Origin: Planctomycetota bacterium
GTDB lineage: Bacteria; Planctomycetota; Phycisphaerae; Phycisphaerales; SM1A02
Assembly: GCA_022563315.1 (NCBI GenBank)
Contig: JADFNO010000021.1
Location: forward strand, 1 to 32,588
DNA length: 32,588 nucleotides
Direction: 5' to 3'
Shown in pieces: positions 16,783-23,901 of this stretch; positions within the stretch are counted from its first letter, which is position 1, and each line of letters opens with the position of its first letter. The notes under the pieces were generated by a model. It had not been told where the DNA came from. It made no database searches and was given only the letters and a program-made list of their open reading frames with translations. A program made the translations under genes and the position numbers.

Positions 16783-17502
16783 TCAATTCTTCACAACGCC
16801 GGGGCTGATCTGTGGTGACTGACGGGATCGGAGGAACCGCAGGCGCCGCTGCGCACGATCGTCGAGATCCGTTGGTGACATGGCGTCGGAGGGCGGCGGT
16901 CGGTCGCTGCTCATCGCCGGGGCGTCTGTGCTCCGCTCTTTAGCCTGCCGCTCGGCGATGCGCTGACGGATCTGAGCCAATCCCGCCCGCATCGTCTCCT
17001 GCTGTGTTTCGGTCAGTACCTTCCAAATCTTCGCCTGATACGCAGCGGGCTTGGGAGCGAGAGAGCGCAGCTTCCTCAACTCGCGGCGCACCTCGGCCGG
17101 AACGTCCCTCCCGGCGCCGCGGGCTTCGCGGACCTGACCTTGCAACTCCCGCAGCCGCGGACCGTTGGCTTGCTGATGGGCACGGGCTGCCTTCTGGTAA
17201 GACTGAACGAGCCGGCGAACTTCGGGAACTTGATCTTCGTCGAGGCCCAGCGTCCTCAGTAGTCCGAACCACTGCCGAGGCGGCGCCGAGTTCCGGTCCC
17301 GATCACGCCCCGCGCCGCCGAACTGCGGAACAGTCTCGCGGGCCGCATCATCATCCACCTTCGGCCCGGCGAGGAGGTCTTTGGAGGAAGTTTGCTCAGC
17401 CGCCCCCTCCTTCGCCGACCCGGCCGGCTGCGTCGTCTGCGCGAGGGCGGCTGAACCGTTCAGGGCGAGCAACACAATCCAGACCGCTTGGTAGTGCGTC
17501 AT
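16783..17502 (-). CDS. Exported helical protein, Spy/CpxP-like (LTxxQ-type)
   Basis: A signal peptide is clear: short N-terminus, hydrophobic VWIVLLALNGSAALA and a likely cut after ALA at residue 22. A low-complexity acidic linker follows, then a helical, Arg- and Gln-rich core with LGLDEDQVPEVRRLV and LTETQQETMRAGL. The second fits the LTxxQ motif of the Spy/CpxP family of periplasmic chaperone or stress sensors. The tail is proline- and Asp-rich and ends with a basic stretch. The start ATG 17502 is chosen over an upstream in-frame ATG because GGGAG lies eight bases before it and the signal peptide begins there. It is divergent from mrp. Function beyond periplasmic helical protein is not shown. 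Confidence 0.6.
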   Translation of the reverse strand: MTHYQAVWIVLLALNGSAALAQTTQPAGSAKEGAAEQTSSKDLLAGPKVDDDAARETVPQFGGAGRDRDRNSAPPRQWFGLLRTLGLDEDQVPEVRRLVQSYQKAARAHQQANGPRLRELQGQVREARGAGRDVPAEVRRELRKLRSLAPKPAAYQAKIWKVLTETQQETMRAGLAQIRQRIAERQAKERSTDAPAMSSDRPPPSDAMSPTDLDDRAQRRLRFLRSRQSPQISPGVVKN

Positions 17503-17623
17503 AGAGTCAGCTCCCATACTCATTCACCACTATATCGTCCAACGCCCCGAACCGGCGCATATTGCTCAAACACGGGCGTATGATGTTCCTCCCTGAAAGA
17601 AATAGGGGTGATGAGGTAATTCG

Positions 17624-18724
17624 ATGCCGCTGACCAACGAACATGTGCGCGACGCGCTGCGAACCGTCAAGGACCCGGACCTTCACAAAGACCTCGTGAC
17701 GTTGAACATGGTCAAGGACGTTCGCGTGGACGGCGAGGACGTCACAATCCACATCGAACTGACGACGCCGGCCTGTCCGCTGAAGGACAAGATCCGCGAC
17801 GACATCGTGCAGGCCGTCCGAAGCAAAGGCGAAGAACTTACGGAACCCGTCGGCGAGATTACCGTGGAGTTCTCCGCCGATGTCCGCAGCCCCAACCAGC
17901 GAACTAAGGATAACGGCAATCCTCTGCCGGATGTGAAGCATGTCATTGCCGTCGGCGCGGGTAAAGGCGGCGTGGGCAAGTCAACCATCGCGGTCGCGCT
18001 CGCCGTCGGGTTGGCAAAATTCGGCGCAAGGACCGGCTTACTCGATGGCGATATCTATGGCCCATCGCTCACGACCATGCTCGGACTCGACGACATCCAG
18101 GCCAAAACCCGCGGCAATACGCTCCTGCCCTTTGAAGTGCACGGGATCAAGGCGATGACCATCGGCAAGCTGGTGCCGCCGGACAAGCCGCTGATCTGGC
18201 GCGGCCCGATGGCGCATGGCGCGTTTAAGCAGCTCGCGACGCAGACGGACTGGGGTGAGTTGGACTATCTGATCGTGGATCTGCCGCCGGGCACGGGCGA
18301 TGTCCCGTTGACGCTGACGCAACTGTTGCCGCTGACGGGGGCGGTCGTCGTCTGCACGCCGCAGAAGGTCGCGCGGGACGACGCGCGTCGAGCCGTCAAG
18401 ATGTTCCAGCAGCTCGGCGTGGAAATGCTGGGAATCGTTGAGAACATGAGCTACTTTGTCGGCGACGATGGCAAGACCTACGACATCTTCGGCCGAGGCG
18501 GCGCGGAGATGCTCGCCCAGGAAATGGGCCTGCCCTTCCTCGGGGCCGTGCCGATCCACATGGAGCTGCGCGCGAATTGCGACGACGGCCAGCCGCTGAA
18601 GAACTGGCAGGTCAACGAGGAACTGGCTGAGGAACTCGATCGACTCTGCAAGAACCTCGCCTCACAGATCTCGATCGCCACCATGAGCGGCAAGTTCGTC
18701 CAACCAACGCTGTCGATCCGATGA
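17624..18724 (+). CDS. mrp: Iron-sulfur cluster carrier ATPase Mrp/ApbC
   Basis: Residues 1-85 form a MIP18/DUF59 domain with the conserved TPACPLKD cysteine. A ParA/MinD-type ATPase follows, with the deviant Walker A GKGGVGKST at 113-121, LLDGDIYGPS, IVDLPPGTGD and IVENMSYFV. Such proteins bind and hand over 4Fe-4S clusters in the cytoplasm. The usual CPxCG after ENMSYFV is absent: here residues 280-284 read GDDGK, so the cluster-bridging cysteine pair of ApbC is missing, although the rest, YDIFGRGGAEMLA, is conserved. ATG 17624 has GAGG nine bases upstream. The last codons, SGKFVQPTLSIR, recur in diverged form at 20568-20606 beyond the next three genes. Confidence 0.93.
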   Translation: MPLTNEHVRDALRTVKDPDLHKDLVTLNMVKDVRVDGEDVTIHIELTTPACPLKDKIRDDIVQAVRSKGEELTEPVGEITVEFSADVRSPNQRTKDNGNPLPDVKHVIAVGAGKGGVGKSTIAVALAVGLAKFGARTGLLDGDIYGPSLTTMLGLDDIQAKTRGNTLLPFEVHGIKAMTIGKLVPPDKPLIWRGPMAHGAFKQLATQTDWGELDYLIVDLPPGTGDVPLTLTQLLPLTGAVVVCTPQKVARDDARRAVKMFQQLGVEMLGIVENMSYFVGDDGKTYDIFGRGGAEMLAQEMGLPFLGAVPIHMELRANCDDGQPLKNWQVNEELAEELDRLCKNLASQISIATMSGKFVQPTLSIR

Positions 18725-18734
18725 ACGACTGGGC

Positions 18735-18764
18735 TTGACATGTCGTATGAGGGTGGGGCAAGAT
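18735..18764 (+). promoter_or_regulatory. Probable sigma-70-type promoter of the three-gene cassette
   Basis: A consensus -35, TTGACA at 18735-18740, begins 11 bases after the mrp stop. With 18-bp spacing a weaker -10, CAAGAT at 18759-18764, follows (AGATACT nearby is an alternative with longer spacing). The GTG start with GGAGG is just downstream, so the cassette is probably transcribed on its own. Confidence 0.5.
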
Positions 18765-18786
18765 ACTAAGCCCTGGAGGCGCGATT

Positions 18787-19617
18787 GTGGGCTCATCACC
18801 TGATGCCGCTCAGACGAGAAGTGGCCCGAAATTCGACAACCCGCCGGTTGTGGAGACAGCGCTCGGCATCCAGTTCGTCGAATTGCCCGGGTTCAACACA
18901 ACTCACTTCGGGCTATTTCACGAGGAAATTTGTGATCGGTACGCGGTAGCCGTGGATCAGCCCCGGCTAGACCGGATCATCGAGACGTTTCCCAAGGCGG
19001 TGCGAACTCCACATTTCAAGCTCAGAACCGCACCGAGGCCTGAACGGGTGTGGTTCAAGGATTCACCTGACGGATCGCGCCTCGTTCAGTTGCAGCCGGA
19101 TCGCTTTGGCTTCAACTGGCGAAAGCCAGACGAGGAAACACAGTACCCGAGTTACTCTGTTAACAGTCAGCTATGCCTCGCCGAGTTTCGTGTTTTCACG
19201 GAGTTTTGCGAGCGACAAGGGTGGCCGGTGAAGCCTGACCTCTGCGAAGTCGTTTATGTGAATCAGATCTGGCCGGTCCAGGGCGAATCGGTGATCGACC
19301 TCTTTGCGAACATCTTCACCGGGATCGGCTGGGGAACGAGTGACGACTGGCTCCCCTCTCCCGAAGTCGTGACACTCAACCGAGTATTTGAGATACCGGA
19401 GCAACGCGGCCGCCTGTACGCCGAGGCAGGACTCGCGATCGACAAGGACGAAGGACCTTTCATCAATCTCCGAATGCTCGGCCGCGCTTTGCACACCAGC
19501 GGCAATCCCAGTGATATCGAAGATACCTTGCGGTTGGCGCACGACTGGGTAGTGAACGGGTTTGTCAGCTTGACAGACCGCACCATAAGACAAGAACGAT
19601 GGGGTCAAAGGATATGA
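18787..19617 (+). CDS. TIGR04255-family protein (sporadically distributed family)
   Basis: The protein opens with KFDNPPVVETALGIQFVELPGF, the PPxxE-type N-terminal strand of the TIGR04255 family, and includes LVQLQPDRFGFNWRKP with a YPSY segment (residues about 95-120), EVVYVNQIWP, and a C-terminal DTLRLAHDWVVNGFVSLTD helix, all of which fit. It is soluble with no signal peptide. The family's biochemical function is not known to me. Start GTG 18787 has GGAGG eight bases upstream. Its stop overlaps the next start as ATGA, so the two proteins are probably made together. Base composition looks slightly less GC-rich than mrp by eye, not counted. Confidence 0.75.
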   Translation: MGSSPDAAQTRSGPKFDNPPVVETALGIQFVELPGFNTTHFGLFHEEICDRYAVAVDQPRLDRIIETFPKAVRTPHFKLRTAPRPERVWFKDSPDGSRLVQLQPDRFGFNWRKPDEETQYPSYSVNSQLCLAEFRVFTEFCERQGWPVKPDLCEVVYVNQIWPVQGESVIDLFANIFTGIGWGTSDDWLPSPEVVTLNRVFEIPEQRGRLYAEAGLAIDKDEGPFINLRMLGRALHTSGNPSDIEDTLRLAHDWVVNGFVSLTDRTIRQERWGQRI

Positions 19618-20084
19618 CTGAAGGAACTGCGGGTGTGGTGTTCTCAGGAGCCGAAACAATAACGGCTGACGCCTCCCCGTCAGGCGAATCATGTGAAGCG
19701 TTTAGTCGCCAGCCCGTGCTTGCCTTGCGCAGCGCACCAGCATGGCTGGATGAGCGCATCGGTCAGCTTCGGTCGCTCCTCCAACTCCAAGACAATTGGG
19801 ACAGTTACGGCGGACGCGCCATTGATAGGCAGTCAGTGGAGATCGCAACGCAGTTGCTCAAGGCGCTTGCCGTCGTCGAGGGCGTTGAAGCGCCAACAGT
19901 CACGGCATCGCCAGATGGCAATGCGGCGCTGTGCTGGGACAACGGCCGGCGCAGTTTGGATCTAGAAGTTATGCCAGACGGCCGTTTTGAGTACGTGTTC
20001 CTGAATGAGGAGGACGCCTCGAAGGATGACGAAGGGATCACGAGCAGTGCTGAGGGGTTTGCTGAACTGCTGACTGCCTGGTAG
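19614..20084 (+). CDS. Unknown small protein, translationally coupled to the TIGR04255 gene
   Basis: The 156-residue protein is acidic and soluble. Its N-terminal 35 residues are low in complexity. The core has LRSLLQLQDNWDSYGGRAIDRQ, a pattern (helix, then NWDSYG) seen in small uncharacterised proteins of varied bacteria, followed by a helix ATQLLKALAVV and a beta-rich half, VTASPDGNAALCWDNGRRSLDLEVMPDGRFEYVF. The start ATG at 19614 overlaps the previous stop (ATGA). An upstream ATG at 19599 in the same frame is less likely. No function can be named. The coupling suggests that it works with the TIGR04255 protein. Confidence 0.7.
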   Translation: MTEGTAGVVFSGAETITADASPSGESCEAFSRQPVLALRSAPAWLDERIGQLRSLLQLQDNWDSYGGRAIDRQSVEIATQLLKALAVVEGVEAPTVTASPDGNAALCWDNGRRSLDLEVMPDGRFEYVFLNEEDASKDDEGITSSAEGFAELLTAW

Positions 20085-20125
20085 GTCACAGAGTACTTGT
20101 CAGGTGCAAGCAAAGCGTACGAAGC

Positions 20126-20563
20126 ATGGCTGATTCGCGCCCGATCGCAGACGAAGAAGTCATCCTAAAGCGCGTGCGAGCGAACGATCCACACTGTATC
20201 CAACCGTACGGCGACGGCTATCGAGCTACGAGTTTTGCAGTCAGGATTCCGCCCGGCCAGGAGGGATCATCGTGTAGCCGCTTGCGACTCACGAGCCCAC
20301 GGACGCTCCTTTCGCTGGTAACACTCCAGGGCGGGTCATCTGACGACTACTTAGTCTGTCGCATGCGTGTGACAGATGTGCGAGCGCTGAATCTTGAGGT
20401 GCTCGCACTTCCGACGGATGAGGATCCGGGCCACTGCGAAATCCGCAAGACGGTCGGCCAGCACTACCCGGCTTCGGTTTGGTCCAGGTTGGCGAAGACG
20501 ACCCGAATCTTGACCGCGGCAGAGGTCGCAAGCATCGAGGCGGGCGATGAGTTAGTCGAATGA
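20126..20563 (+). CDS. Unknown 145-aa protein, third gene of the cassette
   Basis: A soluble protein with four cysteines (in DPHCIQ, SSCSRLR, LVCRMR and GHCEIR) and the segments ILKRVRANDPHC and DGYRATSFAVRIPPGQ near the N-terminus. The second half, VTDVRALNLEVLALPTDEDPGHCEIRKTVGQ, appears beta-rich and ends in a short helix. I do not recognise a named family. The arrangement faintly recalls short proteins with an HP...dGr..S.aF pattern, but this is weak. ATG 20126 lies 41 bp after the previous stop with a poor ribosome site. The diverged copy of the mrp tail follows five bases after the stop codon. Whether it forms a system with the two genes before it is inference from adjacency. Confidence 0.62.
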   Translation: MADSRPIADEEVILKRVRANDPHCIQPYGDGYRATSFAVRIPPGQEGSSCSRLRLTSPRTLLSLVTLQGGSSDDYLVCRMRVTDVRALNLEVLALPTDEDPGHCEIRKTVGQHYPASVWSRLAKTTRILTAAEVASIEAGDELVE

Positions 20564-20567
20564 AGTG

Positions 20568-20606
20568 AGTGGAAAGCCTGTCCAGCCAACGCTGTCGGTT
20601 CACTGA
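20568..20606 (+). pseudogene. Second, diverged copy of the mrp 3' coding end
   Basis: In one frame this reads SGKPVQPTLSVH and then TGA, against SGKFVQPTLSIR and TGA at the true mrp end (18685-18724). Thirteen bases running from CCAACGC onward are identical, and most other differences are at third codon positions. The stop codon here overlaps the stop of the convergent gene at 20600. The simplest reading is that this is the original mrp end, displaced when the three-gene cassette arrived together with a homologous replacement end. Confidence 0.7.
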
Positions 20607-21400
20607 GAGAACGAACGAAGTGATCGGCCCGGTGGAACGTGACTCATCTTATCCGCCGACTCTTGGTCGATGTCGGCATCGTCCGAGGGAATGACTTGGC
20701 TCTCGTCGGCCCTGATCGGCGTAATGTCGAGCGTCGTGCGATAATCGGCGCCGTCGGGCAGCCGCTGCTCACCTTCGATCCGTTCGATGAGCATCGATTC
20801 GGGATTGACGTACAGATCGAATCTGGCGGTGTAGTCCTCGCTGAGCCCATCACCACTGGTGAGCTGTAGATGGACCATTGAGTTGTTGTCGATGGTCACC
20901 GTTTCGATCTTGGTGGGCGTGAAGCCTTCATCGACGCCGAGTCGGAAGTCTTGAAGCGGTTCGTCGGTGAAACGAAGGGCCATATGCGGCGCAATCCAGA
21001 GGTTGTACTTCTGGACGAACGCATCCATAGCCGGGCTGGTGTTGAGGGGCACGTCCAGACCAATGCCGTCGCGCACCTGTGACCCCGGCGTTTCGACGCG
21101 CAGCTTGTTGTCTTGGATGGTGGCGGCGATGCGGGTTTCGACGCGCTGTGGTTCCTCGCCGGGCCTGGTGGTGATCTGCACCACGTCGGCAACGTCCTCA
21201 TACGAGACCAGCCGACGGTAGCGATCGACCAGCGACTGGAAGAACGCCCGGGCATCCGCGCGATCGGCGCCGGCGTCTTGCGACGCGGTAATGTGAGGTG
21301 AGGAAATTGAGCCGACCGTGTTCTGATCCACCGACGCGGCGGCGCTTCCCAGGAGAAGAACGGCGTGAGCGACGACGATGGTGTGGGTGAACCTGGTCAT
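20600..21400 (-). CDS. Exported DUF2092/LolA-like protein
   Basis: A signal peptide (MTRFTHTIVVAHAVLLLGSAAAS, split as a basic start, a hydrophobic core and small residues at the cut) precedes a predicted beta-sheet protein. FFQSLVDRYRRLVSYEDVADVVQI is the start of the DUF2092/LolA-like pattern, followed by strands such as NKLRVETPG, MALRFTDEP, MVHLQLTSG and ARFDLYVNPESMLIERIEGEQ. The fold suggests binding of a lipid or hydrophobic partner in the periplasm, but this protein's role is unknown. The frame opens at 21511, but ATG 21400 starts the signal peptide and is preferred, giving 266 aa. It converges on the mrp cassette. Confidence 0.6.
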   Translation of the reverse strand: MTRFTHTIVVAHAVLLLGSAAASVDQNTVGSISSPHITASQDAGADRADARAFFQSLVDRYRRLVSYEDVADVVQITTRPGEEPQRVETRIAATIQDNKLRVETPGSQVRDGIGLDVPLNTSPAMDAFVQKYNLWIAPHMALRFTDEPLQDFRLGVDEGFTPTKIETVTIDNNSMVHLQLTSGDGLSEDYTARFDLYVNPESMLIERIEGEQRLPDGADYRTTLDITPIRADESQVIPSDDADIDQESADKMSHVPPGRSLRSFSQ

Positions 21401-21623
21401 GAGCACGGTTCCGCCGGACCGACCATTATGCGCTAAGCACCGGCCAAAGAGCAAGGCGGGAGTTTGCGATTCCCGAATGCCGTGGTAAATGACTGTAAGA
21501 TATTGATACATAAGAGTTTATGATTGTCGAGCCTGTCCCGGCGCTCTCGGTTGTCTCCGAAAAGTCGGTGGGATCGCGATTCGACTGGGAGGTCACCGCA
21601 AGCCCAGCGTCTTCGAACAGAGC

Positions 21624-23138
21624 CTAGTCCGCGATCAGGAGCATAAAGAACGTCATCACCACAGCGTTGTTGATGGCATGCATGATCATCGAGGGGACCA
21701 CGGTGCCCCGCCATTCTCTCATGAGGGTGAATCCGCACGCCAACGCCATCAGCGCCGGCATGGCCACCCATCCTTGAGGATGAATGACCGCGAAGACGAA
21801 AGTGTTGATGAACGTGCTGAGGGCGATGCTCAAGACGATCCCCATACGAGCGCTGGCATCGCGAAGGTGCCGGTAGAGGACCCCGCGGAACATCGTCTCT
21901 TCGACAATCGGGGCGGCGACGACGGCCATGAATAACACTTGAACTGCCGTCCACCAATGTCCCTGCGCTAGGTCGGTAATGATCGGGTGCGCTGGCCCAC
22001 CCGCAGGTGTGAACGTTGGCACAGGTCCAGCTTGTGCGGTTTGAATCATCATAAGGACAAACACGAGCACCAGACCGACGGCCAACAGCGGGAGGGTCAT
22101 CGCGTAGCCGGCGACGCCGAACGCCGGTTCGAGCACTGGTCGGCAGCCAAGCGTCCAACCGATGTCGGTCCTGACCTGTCGCCACGGGATACCGCGCAGC
22201 ACGGGCCACAGGAGCACGCCCAGCGAGACGAAGAAGGCACCGGCTGCGATCGCCAACTGGTGGGCCTGCATCCCCGAAGCCGTCACGACGAAACCCGCCG
22301 CCACTTGCAACCCGAAGAAAACGAACATCCAGATGGCGAATGTTTCGGCATAGATTGCGTGTGGTCCGGCGCCGGCGACAAGTCCCGACCGCACCTTGCC
22401 CACGATCGTCAGGACACCCGTCACCACCAGACCGATGAAACCGGCAAACCCAGCAAGCACGCCGAGCACCACCACGACAAGCAGCAGCAACAAAACTCTC
22501 CACGCGGGCGCGAGCACCGCTTTCCGATCAGCTTGCTCCTCGGCTTCGGGCGGCGCAAGCGCCAGCCGGCCGAACCATCCAAGGTGCTGTACGAGCAGCT
22601 CGCGCTGATCATCGGTCAGCCGAATCGGCGCCAGGTCATGCTCATCGCCGGGCCCCTCCGCACCGTACAGCGCGTGAAGCAGAGTCTGGACGTCGGCCTG
22701 AGCTTCGGTCAGCTCCGGCGGATCGCCGAGGGGCGGGTCGGCCAGGTCTGCGTCAAGCTCCCGCAGAACGCGTCCTGCCTCCTCCGTGCCGGCGAGTTCC
22801 GCAGCAAGGATGACAAACCGTTGGCGTTGGCCGATCGATCCGACGTTTAGCGGACGCTGAGCCTGTTTGTACAGCTTGTCCAGCGCTTCGCGGTCATTCT
22901 TGAACCATTGGCCCAACCCGACCAAGTACCTGGCTTGAACGACGCCAATCGGATCGTCTTCATCGTCAGCCGACACCGTGTCAGGGGCGATCCGATGCAT
23001 CAACACGGCCACAACGCAAGCGAGGACGATGCCGATCCACGCGATGATCGCATGGCCTCGACGCGGTGTGTTCGGCGTCGGCCAATCTGCGCCTGGCTGG
23101 AGCGAATCGCCTGACTGCGGCTGAAAAGGGGGATCCAT
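21624..23138 (-). CDS. CPBP-family intramembrane metalloprotease
   Basis: The C-terminal half holds the three CPBP/Abi (CAAX-protease-like) motifs: VVAAPIVEETMFRGVLYRHLR with the EExxxR pair, FVFAVIHPQG with the first His, and MIMHAINNAVV with HxxxN. About eight membrane segments are visible, one near residues 30-48 and the rest after residue 215. Between them is a long soluble region of about 165 residues with helical, Asp- and Leu-rich sequence and no recognised domain. The enzyme should cleave or process membrane-embedded substrates; none can be named. ATG 23138 is used, but the ribosome site is weak. The gene is divergent from rplM. Confidence 0.9.
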   Translation of the reverse strand: MDPPFQPQSGDSLQPGADWPTPNTPRRGHAIIAWIGIVLACVVAVLMHRIAPDTVSADDEDDPIGVVQARYLVGLGQWFKNDREALDKLYKQAQRPLNVGSIGQRQRFVILAAELAGTEEAGRVLRELDADLADPPLGDPPELTEAQADVQTLLHALYGAEGPGDEHDLAPIRLTDDQRELLVQHLGWFGRLALAPPEAEEQADRKAVLAPAWRVLLLLLVVVVLGVLAGFAGFIGLVVTGVLTIVGKVRSGLVAGAGPHAIYAETFAIWMFVFFGLQVAAGFVVTASGMQAHQLAIAAGAFFVSLGVLLWPVLRGIPWRQVRTDIGWTLGCRPVLEPAFGVAGYAMTLPLLAVGLVLVFVLMMIQTAQAGPVPTFTPAGGPAHPIITDLAQGHWWTAVQVLFMAVVAAPIVEETMFRGVLYRHLRDASARMGIVLSIALSTFINTFVFAVIHPQGWVAMPALMALACGFTLMREWRGTVVPSMIMHAINNAVVMTFFMLLIAD

Positions 23139-23298
23139 CAGGATTCACGCTCAGGGGGTAAAGCAAGCTTGGTTCGGACAGACGCCGTAGCTTATCGCAC
23201 CGGGCCCGCCATAGCCGAGGCGGCAGACGTCGGGCATTTCCCGCTAGTTTGGTCGATGATTCGCGTAGGTCGGAGATCGGCGTCGTCAGCCATAACGC

Positions 23299-23326
23299 TT
23301 GACACGTCCATGTGGGCGGCTACGCT
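23299..23326 (+). promoter_or_regulatory. Probable promoter of rplM-rpsI
   Basis: TTGACA at 23299-23304 is a perfect -35 hexamer. TACGCT at 23321-23326, with a 16-bp spacer, is a modest -10. It lies 64 bp before the rplM start and just before the leader hairpin. Spacing and position support it; the -10 is weak. Confidence 0.45.
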
Positions 23327-23334
23327 GACAGGTC

Positions 23335-23364
23335 AGCGACTCCTTGGCCGGTCCGAGGGTCGCT
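23335..23364 (+). promoter_or_regulatory. Leader hairpin in the rplM 5' UTR
   Basis: A 12-bp stem with one bulged base: AGCGAC (23335-23340) and CCTTGG (23342-23347) pair with CCGAGG (23353-23358) and GTCGCT (23359-23364), with a CCGGT loop and one G-U pair. It lies downstream of the promoter and directly upstream of the AGGGA ribosome site. Autoregulatory leaders are known for several ribosomal operons; whether L13 binds this one is inference. Confidence 0.55.
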
Positions 23365-23389
23365 CCTTTATGGATATTAGGGAACTGCG

Positions 23390-23824
23390 ATGCCTCGCCA
23401 GACCTATTTTGCCAAGGCTGGAGACGTCACCCCGGTGTGGCGGCAAGTGGATGCTGAGGGTCAGATTCTCGGCCGGCTGTCCGTACGGATCGCCACCATC
23501 CTCATGGGCAAGCACCGCCCGCAGTACACCCCGCATGTGGACTGTGGCGATTTTGTGATCGTCACCAACGCCCAGAAGATCGTCCTCACCGGTCGCAAAG
23601 CCGAGCAGAAGACCAGAATGCGGTACAGCGGTTACCCAGGCGGGCTCAAGGCTGAGACCTACGGCTCGCTGCTGAAGCGCCGGCCTCAGGTGGTGCTCGA
23701 GAACTCCGTTCGCCGGATGCTGCCCAAGAGCAAGCTGGGTCGAAAGATGCTCGCCAAGCTCAAGGTCTACGCCGGACCCGACCATCCACACCAGGCCCAG
23801 CGACCGATCGGCCTCGACGAATAG
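23390..23824 (+). CDS. rplM: Large-subunit ribosomal protein L13
   Basis: The 144-residue protein has the full L13 pattern: the N-terminal WRQVDAEGQILGRLSVRIATILMGKHRPQY, VDCGDFVIVTNAQKIVLTGRK, YPGGLKAETYGSLLKRRPQVVLENSVRRMLPKSKLGR, and the terminal LKVYAGPDHPHQAQRP. L13 binds 23S rRNA early in 50S assembly. ATG 23390 has AGGGA five bases upstream. rpsI follows after 77 bp, the conserved L13-S9 pair. It is preceded by a promoter and leader hairpin. Length is as usual and nothing is missing. Confidence 0.98.
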   Translation: MPRQTYFAKAGDVTPVWRQVDAEGQILGRLSVRIATILMGKHRPQYTPHVDCGDFVIVTNAQKIVLTGRKAEQKTRMRYSGYPGGLKAETYGSLLKRRPQVVLENSVRRMLPKSKLGRKMLAKLKVYAGPDHPHQAQRPIGLDE

Positions 23825-23901
23825 ACCGCGACAGGACATCGTCGTCCTGTCCGCACGATCACACATGTTCCCCAAACAGGCGCCGCGAGCCTACGAACAC
23901 C

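Noticed and set aside
17562-17584. TTGCTC and TATGAT upstream of mrp as a promoter
   Set aside because: The spacing is only 11 bp, too short for a sigma-70 promoter.
21433-22503. 356-codon minus-strand frame overlapping the CPBP protease gene
   Set aside because: Same strand but another frame; all conserved CPBP motifs are in the 21624-23138 frame, and this one has Arg/Gly-rich shadow composition.
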